From Asticcacaulis sp. AC402 (lineage in GTDB: Bacteria > Pseudomonadota > Alphaproteobacteria > Caulobacterales > Caulobacteraceae), in NCBI RefSeq assembly GCF_000495835.1, contig NZ_AWGC01000024.1, forward strand, positions 1 to 64,000: 64,000 nucleotides of DNA. The letters run 5' to 3'. Under the pieces are notes generated by a model. The model saw only the letters and a list, made by a program, of their open reading frames with translations, searched no databases and was not told where the DNA came from. Both the position numbers and the translations under genes were made by a program. Below, piece by piece: positions 7,582-17,216 of this stretch (its first letter is position 1; the number at the start of each line of letters is the position of its first letter).

Positions 7582-9336
7582 ATGACCTATCGCCCCAGCG
7601 TCAAGGATATCACCTTCTGCCTGGACCATATCGTAGACCAGTCGCGTCTCTACGGCACGGCCGCTTTTCCAGACTTCGACGGCGATCTGCGCGATGCTGT
7701 GCTGGAGGCCGCCGCGCAACTGGCCGGTGAGGTTCTTGCCCCCCTGAACCGGATCGGCGACCTGCACGGCACCAAATTGAACGATGGCCGCGTCACAGTG
7801 GCGCCAGGCTTTCTCGACGCCATCAAGGCCTACGCCGAGGGCGGCTGGTACGGTGTTGCCGCCGATCCGGCCTACGGCGGCCAGGGCATGCCCAAGACGC
7901 TGGAACAGGCCTGTTTCGACATGTTCCATGGCGCCAACATGGCCTTTACCCTGTTGCCGACCCTTAGCCAGGGTGGAATCGAAGCCATCCACGCCCACGG
8001 CAGCCAGGCTCAGAAGGACCTGTACCTGCCACGTTTCACGTCCGGCCAATGGGTCGGGACGATGAACCTGACCGAGCCCCAGGCGGGATCGGACCTGGCG
8101 GCGCTGACCACCAAGGCTGAACCCAATGGCGACGGCACCTATGCCATCACCGGCCAAAAAATCTACATCACCTGGGGCGAACACGACGGAGCGGAAAACA
8201 TCGTCCACCTGGTGCTGGCGCGCCTCCCCGACGCGCCCAAGGGCACCCGCGGAATTTCGCTGTTCCTGTGTCCGAAATTCCTGGTCGACAAGGACGGCCG
8301 CATTGGGGCGCGCAACAGCGTCCAGTGTGTGGGCCTGGAACATAAGCTGGGCATTCACGCCTCGCCAACCTGCGTCATGGCCTTCGAAAGCGCGCAAGGT
8401 GAACTGATCGGGCCGCCGCACGGCGGGCTGGCGGCCATGTTCACCATGATGAACGCGGCGCGCCTGGCGGTTGGTTTCGAAGGCGTCGGTGTCGCCGACG
8501 CTGCGTGGCAAAAGGCGGTCACCTTTGCCAGGGACCGCAGGCAGGGCCGGTCCCTTGTTACCGGTCAGGACAATGCCGTCATCTATGACCATCCCGATGT
8601 CCGGTTGATGCTGGCGAAGATGAAGGCCAAAACGGAGGCCGCGCGGGCCATCTGTTTCCTGACCGCGGCGGCCATCGACCAGGGTAAAATCGCCGAGGAT
8701 GAAGACGAACGCCAGCGGGCCCGGCGACGCGAGGACTTCCTGGTGCCGATTGCCAAGGCGTGGTCGACCGATACCGCTGTCGAGGTCGCCTCGCTGGGGG
8801 TCCAGGTGCACGGCGGCATGGGCTTCATCGAGGAAACCGGCGCGGCGCAATACTATCGCGACGCCCGCATCTCGCCAATCTATGAGGGCACCAACGGCAT
8901 TCAGGCGGCTGACCTGGTCGGCCGCAAACTCGGCAGCGACGGAACAGCGGCCCTCGAACTGGCGGCGGACATAGTATATTTCCTGAAAAATGGAACTGAT
9001 GGTTTCGATGCCGAAGCCAGGGTTTTGCAGGACGCAGTCGACGCCTTTGCCGCGGCGACGGAACACCTTCTGGCGCAGAAGACGGCGGCTCCGCTCGACG
9101 TCGCCACGGCGGCGACGACCTACCTGGCCCTGAGCGGCGACGTCATCGGCGGCTGGCTGCTGCTAAAGGGCGCCGTCGCGGCCAGGACTGCCACGGGTGA
9201 CGCCCTTTGGCTGGCCGATCGAGTCAAGCTTATGCAGGTCTATTTCGCCCATGTCCTGCCTCATGCACCGGCGCATCTGGCGGCGATCAAGGCTGGATTT
9301 GCGCCGCTGGAGGGCTTACATCTCGCCCTCGACTAG
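7582..9336 (+). CDS. Acyl-CoA dehydrogenase, long (DmdC-like) type
   Basis: 584 aa, with the N-terminal extension and extra C-terminal domain of the ~600-aa subfamily that includes 3-methylmercaptopropionyl-CoA dehydrogenase (DmdC). Signatures: MNLTEPQAGSDLAAL (FAD-binding), ITGQKIYITWGEHD, NSVQCVGLEHKLGIHASPTC, and IYEGTNGIQAADLVGRKL, whose Glu is the expected catalytic base. It oxidises an acyl-CoA to the trans-2-enoyl-CoA with FAD. The chain-length preference cannot be read from sequence; many alphaproteobacteria carry several paralogs, and a second lies at 57489-59279. A small gene follows after 9 bp. Confidence 0.9.
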   Translation: MTYRPSVKDITFCLDHIVDQSRLYGTAAFPDFDGDLRDAVLEAAAQLAGEVLAPLNRIGDLHGTKLNDGRVTVAPGFLDAIKAYAEGGWYGVAADPAYGGQGMPKTLEQACFDMFHGANMAFTLLPTLSQGGIEAIHAHGSQAQKDLYLPRFTSGQWVGTMNLTEPQAGSDLAALTTKAEPNGDGTYAITGQKIYITWGEHDGAENIVHLVLARLPDAPKGTRGISLFLCPKFLVDKDGRIGARNSVQCVGLEHKLGIHASPTCVMAFESAQGELIGPPHGGLAAMFTMMNAARLAVGFEGVGVADAAWQKAVTFARDRRQGRSLVTGQDNAVIYDHPDVRLMLAKMKAKTEAARAICFLTAAAIDQGKIAEDEDERQRARRREDFLVPIAKAWSTDTAVEVASLGVQVHGGMGFIEETGAAQYYRDARISPIYEGTNGIQAADLVGRKLGSDGTAALELAADIVYFLKNGTDGFDAEARVLQDAVDAFAAATEHLLAQKTAAPLDVATAATTYLALSGDVIGGWLLLKGAVAARTATGDALWLADRVKLMQVYFAHVLPHAPAHLAAIKAGFAPLEGLHLALD

Positions 9337-9345
9337 GAGGGCGGC

Positions 9346-9759
9346 ATGAAGTTCCGGTTCAAGAAAACCCTGATCGCTGTGGTCGCCATCGCGGCCTGTG
9401 GCTTCGTGTTTGTCACGCTGAACAACCCGCGGCGTGACACCATTATGCCGGTACGGACAGTCAAGCTGACGGTCGCGCCCCAGGCCGAGGCCGAGTTTGC
9501 CGAAAAGGTGCGCTCGTTCGCCGTCGCCGAGAAGCTGGGCGTCGCCACTTCACAGGGTTCGCCGGAGAACCTGGTTATCTTGCTGCGCGACGAAGACCGA
9601 GAGGTCAATATTACGCGTTACGGCGTCGGGGCACCGGTGTCGGCGGCCTTCTACAAGGGCAAGAGCCTGTTCCCCGCCAGCCAGTCCCAGCTCAATGGCG
9701 ACGCAGAGGCGTTCATTGCTGCCGTAACGCTGATACCGGGCGTGGTGGCGGTGAAGTAG
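9346..9759 (+). CDS. Small secreted or membrane-anchored protein of unknown function
   Basis: 137 aa. An N-terminal hydrophobic helix (about residues 8-26) after a basic start (MKFRFKK) is either an uncleaved anchor or a signal peptide; the rest is soluble with no motif I recognise. A strong ribosome binding site (GGAGGG) sits in the 9-bp gap behind the acyl-CoA dehydrogenase, whose TAG touches it, so the two are probably co-transcribed. Another unknown gene follows 5 bp later. Confidence 0.75.
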   Translation: MKFRFKKTLIAVVAIAACGFVFVTLNNPRRDTIMPVRTVKLTVAPQAEAEFAEKVRSFAVAEKLGVATSQGSPENLVILLRDEDREVNITRYGVGAPVSAAFYKGKSLFPASQSQLNGDAEAFIAAVTLIPGVVAVK

Positions 9760-9764
9760 CACCG

Positions 9765-10340
9765 ATGAAATCCGTTCGGCGATGGTTCATTCAAACCGCG
9801 ACGAAACTGCGGGACGGCTTGTTGCGTCATCGGCAGCGCCGCGGCAGTCGTATAGTAAAGATACACTCTCAACAGTCCGCTTCCACAAGCTTGATTGACA
9901 TCAACTCCATACAAGATCCAACTTTGCGGCATGTGTTCATTTTTGCCATCACGCCAAATTGGGAAGACTTCTGGTTTTTGCACTCCGTCGAAAATGAACT
10001 GGAACGGTGCGAGATGACCGAAGAAAATCAGGCTATACTCGCAAAATGGGCGTTCGAGACGATTGATCGCGCGAAGACTGAGTCTGCTGTCGACGACCTG
10101 CTAACGATAATTCTGTCGATATGTGATAATGGGGTAGAACGGGAATTCATTGCGCAATCGACTTTGGACAGGTTCAAACGCTTGTCGGAGATTTGCTTGC
10201 CCACCGCCGTCTTAATAATCGGATCCTCAAACCGACCGGACAGAATAGAATGTGTCGAGCCTTACCTACGCCTGGATCGCCGAGATATGGATAAAGTGAG
10301 GGCAGAGCTTGCGACGGTGTGGGGAACGACTCCGATTTAG
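9765..10340 (+). CDS. Hypothetical protein
   Basis: 191 aa, unrecognised. It starts with a basic stretch (KSVRRWFIQTATKLRDGLLRH) and looks soluble and acidic after residue 60. The base composition is visibly more AT-rich than the flanking genes, which hints at acquisition or weak constraint. It lies 5 bp after 9346-9759 and converges on the EF-Tu-like gene (5 bp between the stops). No toxin, nuclease or membrane signature was seen. Confidence 0.55.
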   Translation: MKSVRRWFIQTATKLRDGLLRHRQRRGSRIVKIHSQQSASTSLIDINSIQDPTLRHVFIFAITPNWEDFWFLHSVENELERCEMTEENQAILAKWAFETIDRAKTESAVDDLLTIILSICDNGVEREFIAQSTLDRFKRLSEICLPTAVLIIGSSNRPDRIECVEPYLRLDRRDMDKVRAELATVWGTTPI

Positions 10341-10345
10341 TCTTC

Positions 10346-10675
10346 TCAGGCTTGCTCCGGCAGGACTTCCAGGACCGTGCCGATGCCGACGACGCGGGCG
10401 CCTTCCTGGACCCGCCATTTGCGACCAGGGTAGATTTGGCCGTCCAGGCCCTCCCAGTAGAAGAAACTGATCGGCACTTCGACGCTGTGCGCCGGCCATA
10501 AGTCCTGCCCGGCAGGCAAGTCGATAAACCCGACGGTCATATTGCCATTTTCCGGCTCGAAGAAATTGTGGTTGGGGCGATAACTATTGCCACCCTTGAT
10601 CGGCAGTTCCCGGCCGCTCACCGAGGTCGGCAGGAGGTCGATGCGCGCCACTACCCGTATGTAGCGCGTCGACAT
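10346..10675 (-). CDS. Stand-alone EF-Tu domain-3-like protein
   Basis: 109 aa. The whole protein aligns by eye with the C-terminal beta-barrel (domain 3) of elongation factor Tu: ARIDLLPTSVSGRELPI matches the opening of the EF-Tu domain, the SYRPNHNFF segment corresponds to GYRPQFYF, and RVQEGARVVGIGTVLEVL matches AIREGGRTVGAGVVTKI. There is no GTPase domain. Its role is unknown. It lies 4 bp after a trypsin-like protease gene on the same strand, so the two are likely an operon and may work together. Confidence 0.75.
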   Translation of the reverse strand: MSTRYIRVVARIDLLPTSVSGRELPIKGGNSYRPNHNFFEPENGNMTVGFIDLPAGQDLWPAHSVEVPISFFYWEGLDGQIYPGRKWRVQEGARVVGIGTVLEVLPEQA

Positions 10676-10679
10676 GTTG

Positions 10680-11564
10680 TCAGTTCACCGTTCCCGACGG
10701 CTTGGCGGCCTGGCCGGCCGGGGCTGTCTTGCGGTCGGTCATGTCCTGGGTGTCGGTGGTCGGACCGCCCGGAGTCTTGACCGGCGCCGGCAAACCGGGC
10801 GTGAGCCGCGGCTGCGCCATAGCGCCCGTGGCCTGGGCCCTGAGCATGATCTCGATGGTCTGATGGACGAACACTGCGTCCGCAACGACACCCAGTTCCA
10901 GGCGCTGGTTGTCGTCTTCGACCTGTTTGATCAGCACCCCGGCGACGAAGGTCTTGCCCTTGGGGCCGCCTGAGGTCATGAACACCGGTCCGCCGGAATT
11001 GCCCGGGACCGCCGTCAGGTCGATCAGGAAGGTTGGATAGGCCGAGGACGGCGACAGCGGATAGGACGCGACCTTGCCGGCACGCAGGATCGGGAACCCC
11101 GCCACATTGGCCGACAGGCCGTGCGGGTAGCCGAGCGTCATCATCTCTTCGCCGGCCTTGACCTTTTCGGTGACAAACGTCGTGTCATCGCCCAGCATGG
11201 ACTGGGGAATGGCCTGGTCCTTGAAGCTTTCCGGCGCCTGGACGGGAATGACTGCGATGTCCTGGGTCGGGTGCTGGTACCAGGCCGGGCCGGTGGCGGT
11301 GCGAATCTTGATGGTTGACGGCTCGTAGACCCAGGCCCCCTGGGCGTTCTGGTAGCGCCAGCCAACGCGGACGTCGGGCGCCGGCATCTTTTCAAAGACA
11401 TGGGCGGCGGTGACCAGCACCACCTGCGGCGTCCCCTTGGCCAGGGAATCAGATTGCGGCACGGCTACCAGGAACCCGGTGCCGACCATGCGTTTGGCTT
11501 CATTGATCGGCTGATCTATCTGCACAGTGGCTTCGATCAGGTCTACCGTAAGGTCCACAAACAT
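10680..11564 (-). CDS. Trypsin-like serine protease, probably cytoplasmic
   Basis: 294 aa. The chymotrypsin-fold triad is readable: His in LVTAAHVFEK, Asp in QDIAVIPV, Ser in VPGNSGGPVF. I see no signal peptide at the N-terminus (MFVDLTVDLIEATVQ) and no PDZ domain; the C-terminal ~45 residues are low-complexity, rich in Pro, Thr and Gly. This separates it from periplasmic DegP/HtrA enzymes. It is followed directly by the EF-Tu domain-3-like gene. The substrate is unknown. Confidence 0.85.
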   Translation of the reverse strand: MFVDLTVDLIEATVQIDQPINEAKRMVGTGFLVAVPQSDSLAKGTPQVVLVTAAHVFEKMPAPDVRVGWRYQNAQGAWVYEPSTIKIRTATGPAWYQHPTQDIAVIPVQAPESFKDQAIPQSMLGDDTTFVTEKVKAGEEMMTLGYPHGLSANVAGFPILRAGKVASYPLSPSSAYPTFLIDLTAVPGNSGGPVFMTSGGPKGKTFVAGVLIKQVEDDNQRLELGVVADAVFVHQTIEIMLRAQATGAMAQPRLTPGLPAPVKTPGGPTTDTQDMTDRKTAPAGQAAKPSGTVN

Positions 11565-11689
11565 CGAAGCGCGCTCTCCCCCGAAGAAATTCGGTTACAG
11601 ACCCAATAAGCTGTTTGACGGTTTAAAGGGATTGGGTCAATCCTTGCCGCTCTTAATCACTAACCTTAATGTGTCAGGTGAATGGCCCG

Positions 11690-13984
11690 ATGAAAAGCCA
11701 CTTGAATCGTAGAAACGTCATTTTCACCACCGTAGCGACCAGTTTTGTCGCCGGGTTTGGCTTTGCCGCCACACCTGACCCCACTTCCGAGAAAGCCGGC
11801 GCCCCTGTGACTCCCCAAAACAAGACACCTCAGTTCAGGAATGGACTGCCCGCCGCACCCAGCCCTGCCAAAAAGCCTTTTGTCATCGAACAGTTAGGCG
11901 TCAAGCGCACCGACGACTATCACTGGATGAAAGACGACAACTGGCAGGCCGTGCTGCGCGACCCGTCGCTGATCCGTGCTGACGTCAAGGCGGCCCTGAT
12001 CGAGGAGAACGCCTACAGCGCCGCCATGCTGGCTTCGACGAAGGATCTGCAGACGACCATTTTCGAGGAAATGAAGGGCCGAATCAAGGAGGACGACGCC
12101 TCGGTGCCGTCGCCGGATGGGCCATGGGAATACTATTCGCGCTACGAGAAAGGCGGTCAGCACCCGATCCTGGCGCGTCGCCCGCGCTCAACCACGCCCT
12201 TCCGCGATGGCGTGCCATCGATCGAGGCAACCCGGGCGGTGGAACAGATCCTGCTGGACGAAGACGAGCGCGCCCGCGAAAGCAAGGCGGGAGGCCACGA
12301 CTATTACGAGACCTCCGGCGCCGAACATAGTCCCGACCATACCCTGTATGCCTGGGGCGAGGACACCCAGGGATCCGAATATTACACCATCCATGTCCGT
12401 GACCTGAAAACCGGCGAAATCCTGCCCGGGTCGATCACCTCGAGCGAGGGCAACTTCGTCTTTTCCCCGGATTCGCAGTATATCTTCTGGATCTGGCGCG
12501 ACGAGAATTCCCGCCCGGCCAAGGTCTTTCGCCGGCCGGCGCGCGGCGGCGAAGATGTCCTGATCTACGAAGAAAAGGACGACGGCTTCTTTCTCAGCAT
12601 CGGCACAGCCAGTTCGGAAGCCTTTATCGTTATCGGCGCCGGCGACCATGAGACCAGCGAATCCTGGCTGATCCCTGCGGCCAATCCGACCGCCATGCCG
12701 GTGGTCGTCGAGCCCCGCACCGCCGGTCTGAAATACGACCTCGACCACTGGGATGACCGCTTTGTAATTTATACCAATGCCGACGAGGCCATCGACTTCA
12801 AGATCATGAGCTCAACGGCCGCCGTGCCGGCGCGATCGACCTGGCAGGAATTCGTGCCGCATCGCCCCGGCATCTATGTCACCGGCGTCGAGGTCACCAA
12901 GCGCCACATGATCCGCACCGAGCGCGAAAATGCCAATACGCGCATCGTCATAACCCGCAAGGCCGACATGGCCGAGCATGAGATTTCCGTGGCAGAGCAG
13001 GCCTATTCGCTGGGCGGCGGCAGCGGCTACGAATACGATACCGACCTTATCCGTTATGGCTACACGTCACCGACCACGCCCAGCCAGACCTTCGGCTACA
13101 ATATGGAAACGCGCGAGAAGGTACTGCTGAAGACCCAGACCATTCCGTCGGGCCATAACCCGGCCGACTATGAGGCGCGCCGGCTCTATGCCACCGCGCC
13201 GGACGGCGAGAAAGTGCCGGTGACGGTGCTGATGAAGGCCGGTACCAGGCTGGACGGATCGTCGCCCCTGCTGCTGTATGGCTATGGTTCCTACGGCATT
13301 CCGATGGATCCCACCTTCTCGATCCGTTCGCTCAGCCTGGTCAATCGCGGCTGGATCTACGCTATCGCCCATATCCGCGGCGGCACCGAAAAGGGCTATG
13401 GCTGGTTCCTCGACGGCCGCAAGTTCAAGAAGAAGAACACCTTCACCGACTTTATCGCCGCCTGCGAAAGCCTGTGCGACGCCGGTTACGGCACGCGCGG
13501 CAAGGTGGTCGCCTATGGCGGCTCGGCCGGCGGCATGCTGATGGGCGCCGTCGCCAATATGCGGCCGGATCTATGGTCGGGCATTATCGGCGCTGTGCCG
13601 TTCGTCGATGTGTTGAACACCATGAGCGATACATCCTTGCCGCTGACGCCACCGGAATGGCCGGAATGGGGCAACCCGATCGAGGACAAACAGGCCTATG
13701 ACTATATCGTGTCCTATTCGCCCTACGACAATATTGACGCCAAGCCCTATCCACCGGTGTTGGCGACGGGCGGTTTGAGCGATCCGCGCGTGACCTATTG
13801 GGAGCCGATGAAGTGGATCGCCAAGTTGCGCGAAAAGTCGACCTCGGGCGCGCCGATGCTGCTGAAGATCAATATGGAAGCCGGCCACGGCGGCGCGTCA
13901 GGGCGATTCGACTTCCTGAAGGAGATCGCCTTCGACTATGCCTTCGCCATCTGGGCCCACGACAAGGGGTGGCTGAAGGCATAG
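11690..13984 (+). CDS. Prolyl oligopeptidase family S9A, oligopeptidase B-like
   Basis: 764 aa from the ATG at 11690 (MKSHLNRRNV), preferred over an ATG at 11669 because AGGTGAA lies at the right distance. The start carries NRRNVIFTTVATSFVAGFGFA, a plausible twin-arginine signal, so the enzyme may be exported folded. The body matches oligopeptidase B: DDYHWMKDDNWQAVL, MKGRIKEDDASVPSPDGP, YYSRYEKGGQHPI, then the beta-propeller, then the alpha/beta-hydrolase part with nucleophile Ser in YGGSAGGM (about residue 612), Asp in GLSDPRV and His in EAGHGG. It cleaves oligopeptides, usually after basic residues. Tat export of this family is unusual but known for annotated relatives; here it is inference. 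Confidence 0.88.
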   Translation: MKSHLNRRNVIFTTVATSFVAGFGFAATPDPTSEKAGAPVTPQNKTPQFRNGLPAAPSPAKKPFVIEQLGVKRTDDYHWMKDDNWQAVLRDPSLIRADVKAALIEENAYSAAMLASTKDLQTTIFEEMKGRIKEDDASVPSPDGPWEYYSRYEKGGQHPILARRPRSTTPFRDGVPSIEATRAVEQILLDEDERARESKAGGHDYYETSGAEHSPDHTLYAWGEDTQGSEYYTIHVRDLKTGEILPGSITSSEGNFVFSPDSQYIFWIWRDENSRPAKVFRRPARGGEDVLIYEEKDDGFFLSIGTASSEAFIVIGAGDHETSESWLIPAANPTAMPVVVEPRTAGLKYDLDHWDDRFVIYTNADEAIDFKIMSSTAAVPARSTWQEFVPHRPGIYVTGVEVTKRHMIRTERENANTRIVITRKADMAEHEISVAEQAYSLGGGSGYEYDTDLIRYGYTSPTTPSQTFGYNMETREKVLLKTQTIPSGHNPADYEARRLYATAPDGEKVPVTVLMKAGTRLDGSSPLLLYGYGSYGIPMDPTFSIRSLSLVNRGWIYAIAHIRGGTEKGYGWFLDGRKFKKKNTFTDFIAACESLCDAGYGTRGKVVAYGGSAGGMLMGAVANMRPDLWSGIIGAVPFVDVLNTMSDTSLPLTPPEWPEWGNPIEDKQAYDYIVSYSPYDNIDAKPYPPVLATGGLSDPRVTYWEPMKWIAKLREKSTSGAPMLLKINMEAGHGGASGRFDFLKEIAFDYAFAIWAHDKGWLKA

Positions 13985-14067
13985 TTCTGTAAGGATTTTC
14001 AACGACCTCACACGGACTTAATGGCTTCCCCGAACCCTCCGCGCAGCGGCAATATCTTTAAGGGTAT

Positions 14068-14203
14068 CCACAGATTACACAGATTACACAGATTAAGCGC
14101 CGAACCTGATCTGTGTCATCTGTGCACTCTGTGGACCGCCTCGCCTTCAGTTGCCGCTACGCGGCGGGTCAAGTTAACCTCGAAGTCCGTGTGGTCCGTG
14201 TAG
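14068..14203. repeat. Inverted-repeat element, CACAGATT type (related to family C)
   Basis: The left arm at 14068-14094 is three tandem CACAGATTA units; the right arm at 14109-14134 is its degenerate inverse (ATCTGTGTCATCTGTG and on, ending CTCTGTGG). A small GC palindrome (GCCGCTACGCGGCGGG) and then GAAGTCCGTGTGGTCCGTG follow. The last two pieces resemble the centre and right arm of the elements at 51771 and 62364. It fills part of the 560-bp gap between the oligopeptidase and a GNAT gene. Confidence 0.6.
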
Positions 14204-14257
14204 ACACCAAGCTTGGCTGGAAGTAAAACCTATCAACGAAAAGATTGACACATCGAC

Positions 14258-14400
14258 AGTAGGTAGACCCCTCCGCCTCGACGCGCTTCGCCCTTTGGGC
14301 TCGCTTGCTCGGCACCTCCCCATTTGAAATGGGGAGGAGAAGAAACCATTGAACATCTTCTTTTTCTCCTCCCCATCCCTTCGATGGGGAGCGGGGTGGC
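14258..14400. repeat. Paired CTCCCCAT hairpins
   Basis: Two hairpins: CTCCCCATTTGAAATGGGGAG (stem CTCCCCATTT with AAATGGGGAG) near 14317, and CTCCCCAT-CCCTTCG-ATGGGGAG near 14369, with a GC-rich flank before them (CGACGCGCTTCGCCC). This type of intergenic palindrome is common in alphaproteobacterial genomes. No gene is visible in the stretch. Confidence 0.5.
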
Positions 14401-14545
14401 CCGTGCCATGGCGAGCAAGCGGAGATCGAAGATCGTAGCGCTGCCTGCCGGCGAGGCTCGAGACGGAGGGGGCCCCTTGCGGAAAGAATGTCAAAGTCAA
14501 AGTGGCTTGGTATAAGTGCGCCGGTGCTGCCGGTGTGAGGTGAAA

Positions 14546-15076
14546 ATGATACGCGACGCGAGCGAGGCCGATTTCGGCGTTATTACCGAGATCTACGCCC
14601 ATAATGTCCGACACGGCACCGGGACGTTCGCGCTGGAGCCGCCGTCGCAGGACGAGATGATGGCCTCGTTCCGGACCATCAGTGGCATGGATTTGCCCTA
14701 TCTGGTCGCCGAAGAGAGTGGTCGCGTCGTGGGCTATGCCTACGCGTCGCCGTTTCGGACGCGTCCGGGCTATCGCTACAGTATCGAGGACAGCCTGTAT
14801 CTGGCGCCCGAAGCGTGCGGGCGCGGGCTCGGCAAATTGTTGCTGAACCAGCTGATCGAGGGGTGCCGGGCGCGCGGGTTGTACAGCATGATCGCCGTCA
14901 TCGGGGACAGCGAGAATGGTCCGTCGATCGGCGTGCACCGGGCGTGCGGATTTACGGTGACCGGGTCCCTGCCCCGCGCCGGCTTCAAGTTCGGCCGGTG
15001 GCTTGATGTGGTCTTCATGACGCGCGATCTGCTGCCACCGGTAGATATGCCGGAAGGTGAAGGCTGGGCGGCATAG
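14546..15076 (+). CDS. GNAT N-acetyltransferase, phosphinothricin/methionine sulfone acetyltransferase-like
   Basis: 176 aa from the ATG at 14546, which has GAGGTG just upstream; a longer frame from 14516 has no such site. Family marks: IRDASEADFGVITEIYAHNV, the GTFALEPPSQDEM substrate segment, SLYLAPEACGRGLGKLLLNQLI (acetyl-CoA P-loop, usual form RGxGxGxxL), and SIGVHRACGFTVTGSLPRAGFKFGRW. Members acetylate free amino groups of small amino-acid analogues, and several confer resistance to phosphinothricin or methionine sulfoximine. The exact substrate is not set by sequence. Confidence 0.85.
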   Translation: MIRDASEADFGVITEIYAHNVRHGTGTFALEPPSQDEMMASFRTISGMDLPYLVAEESGRVVGYAYASPFRTRPGYRYSIEDSLYLAPEACGRGLGKLLLNQLIEGCRARGLYSMIAVIGDSENGPSIGVHRACGFTVTGSLPRAGFKFGRWLDVVFMTRDLLPPVDMPEGEGWAA

Positions 15077-15402
15077 GTCGCCGGAGCAGAAGCCCGGCCA
15101 GGCGCGATGTCCTTAGTGAGCCTCATTGAGCGCGCCCAAAGTTCCAGATCCTGCGACCGTCTGTTGAGCCATTCTATTTGCGCCGTCGCACTCCCTGAAT
15201 CTTGATCCCGGCATATGCGCAGACCTTGCCATCGCAGCCAGGCGCCAGGCGACGTCGTTGATAAATCACGACGACCGTTGATAGGTATTTATACGTAGGG
15301 ATAAGCCATCTTACGCACCCAACGAAACCTTTCATTAACCCCGATATAGCAATCTGAAGGCGAACCGAACCACCGGTTTGATAGTTCAGGTAGACGCGTC
15401 CT

Positions 15403-17094
15403 ATGGCCATGTTTTCCTTCAACACAATCTCGTCCAAGGCCGGTTTCGCCGCCATCCTCAGCTTCGTGCTGTGTATCGGGATAGCTGGCCTGGGCTTCTA
15501 CTCGGTCAACAAACTGGGTACCGCCCTCACCGAGTCGACGCGCATTTCCAAGATGATGCAGAACCAGATGGAAGCCGACATGGCGCATGACGCCATCCGC
15601 GGCGAGGTCGTCGCCGCGATGTACGCCATCGCTATCAATCGGCCGCAGGACCTGGCCCCCGCCCAGGAAGGCGCGCACGAAAACACCAAAATCTTCCGCG
15701 ACCGGGTTGCCGCCAATGTCGCTTTGATCAAGGATCCGACCCTCGACGAGACCGCTGACACTCTGACCGGCCCCGTCAGCGCCTATGCGGCCATGGCCGA
15801 AGAGGTCATTGCCCTGGCGGCCAACGACTATCCCGCCGCGCAAACGCGCCTGGCCGATTTCAACACCGCCTATTATGAGCTGGTCGGTACGATGGAAACC
15901 GTCTCGGAAGCCATAGACGCCTATTACGCCCGTGAACGCGCTCACGCCGAGCGGGAAGTCAGCGGCGCAACCCAGCTGATGGGGGGCGCTATCGTTATGG
16001 CTCTGTTATTGTGCGGTTTCACCGTCGCGGGGGTTCGGTTCGTCATCAGCCGTCCGCTCAAGGCCATGGTCGCCGCTCTGGGCGAACTGGCGCGCGGCCA
16101 GGCCGATCTCAGCCACCTCAATCTCAAGGCCAAGGGTGAACTGGGCGAGATGGCACGGTCCATCAAGACCTTCAGCGATTTGCAGGCTGCCCACGCCCAG
16201 GCCGAGCGAGATTCCGTTGACGCCGGGTCGCGCCTGGCCGTGGAAAAGGCCAAGTCCATGGACGCCCTCTGCCAGGCCTTCAGCACCAATTTCGAAACCG
16301 CCATCCGCGACCTCACCGAGGCCAGTGGCACGCTGAACCGCGATTCGCAGCATCTCAGCAACTGCGCCGCCCAGACCGACCAGCAGACCCAGGCCTGTTC
16401 CGAAGCGACTCAGGTTGTGTCCGGAAATGTCGATCAGGTCACCGCAGCCGCTGACATCCTGAATACGGCGATCTCTGACATTACCGGCCGGATGCAGGCC
16501 TCGACTGACATGGCCCGACGCGCTTATGACTCTGGCAAAAACGCCGAGGCCATTATTACCGAACTGACCCAGTCGGCTGACCAGATCTCAGAGGTTATCG
16601 CCCTCATCAACGACCTGGCCGTCCAGACCAATGTGCTGGCGCTGAACGCCACGATCGAGGCCGCGAGGGCGGGCGAATCCGGCCGAGGTTTTGCCGTTGT
16701 GGCGTCCGAGGTCAAGGCGCTGGCGGCCCAGACCTCGCACTCGACCGACACCATCTCCAAGCGTGTCGAGGATATCCGCCGTGTTTCCGACCGTTCGGCC
16801 GAAACCCTGCGCGACATCATCCAGGCCGTCCAGCACCTGCACGATATCGCCCAGACGGTTTCCGGCCGGGTCGACGAGCAGTCACGCACGACCTCTGAGA
16901 TGTCGCATGTCGTCCGTCGTGCCGCGAACGAAGCCCAGACGGCGGCCGAAGCGTCCCAGCGTCTGGCCGGTTTGACCGAGCAATCCCACGCCGCGGGCCG
17001 TAACATTGAGACGGCGTCGCAGCAGATCGAAACCGTGGCGCAAAGCCTCAAGCTGTGCGGCGACCGCTTCATCCAGGCGCTGAAATCGGCTTAG
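15403..17094 (+). CDS. Methyl-accepting chemotaxis protein
   Basis: 563 aa. TM1 lies at about 13-35 and TM2 at about 190-215, around a ~150-residue helical periplasmic sensor region (four-helix-bundle type). A HAMP linker follows TM2 ([18 protein letters not shown]), then the signalling domain with the hairpin-tip block [41 protein letters not shown]. It sends ligand information to CheA/CheW at the inner membrane. The ligand is unknown. The next gene, convergent, is a soluble globin-coupled receptor. No che genes lie in the window. Confidence 0.92.
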   Translation: MAMFSFNTISSKAGFAAILSFVLCIGIAGLGFYSVNKLGTALTESTRISKMMQNQMEADMAHDAIRGEVVAAMYAIAINRPQDLAPAQEGAHENTKIFRDRVAANVALIKDPTLDETADTLTGPVSAYAAMAEEVIALAANDYPAAQTRLADFNTAYYELVGTMETVSEAIDAYYARERAHAEREVSGATQLMGGAIVMALLLCGFTVAGVRFVISRPLKAMVAALGELARGQADLSHLNLKAKGELGEMARSIKTFSDLQAAHAQAERDSVDAGSRLAVEKAKSMDALCQAFSTNFETAIRDLTEASGTLNRDSQHLSNCAAQTDQQTQACSEATQVVSGNVDQVTAAADILNTAISDITGRMQASTDMARRAYDSGKNAEAIITELTQSADQISEVIALINDLAVQTNVLALNATIEAARAGESGRGFAVVASEVKALAAQTSHSTDTISKRVEDIRRVSDRSAETLRDIIQAVQHLHDIAQTVSGRVDEQSRTTSEMSHVVRRAANEAQTAAEASQRLAGLTEQSHAAGRNIETASQQIETVAQSLKLCGDRFIQALKSA

Positions 17095-17216
17095 GTGGGT
17101 TCGCGACCTGCCTGATGCGGTTGCAGCTTTTCGGCGCTCTGTGTAAGCTTGCAACCGTTTTGGCCTATCGTGCGCTTCAACTGGCGACAGTGGTTTAGGC
17201 AAGGATGCGCCGCCCC

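Noticed and set aside
7531-9066. Long antisense ORF (511 aa) across the acyl-CoA dehydrogenase gene
   Set aside because: High-GC shadow frame; no family motif, no ribosome binding site, and the plus-strand gene is unambiguous.
15174-15455. Minus-strand ORF upstream of the chemoreceptor
   Set aside because: It overlaps the start of the clear chemoreceptor gene and shows no domain; the region is more likely its promoter.
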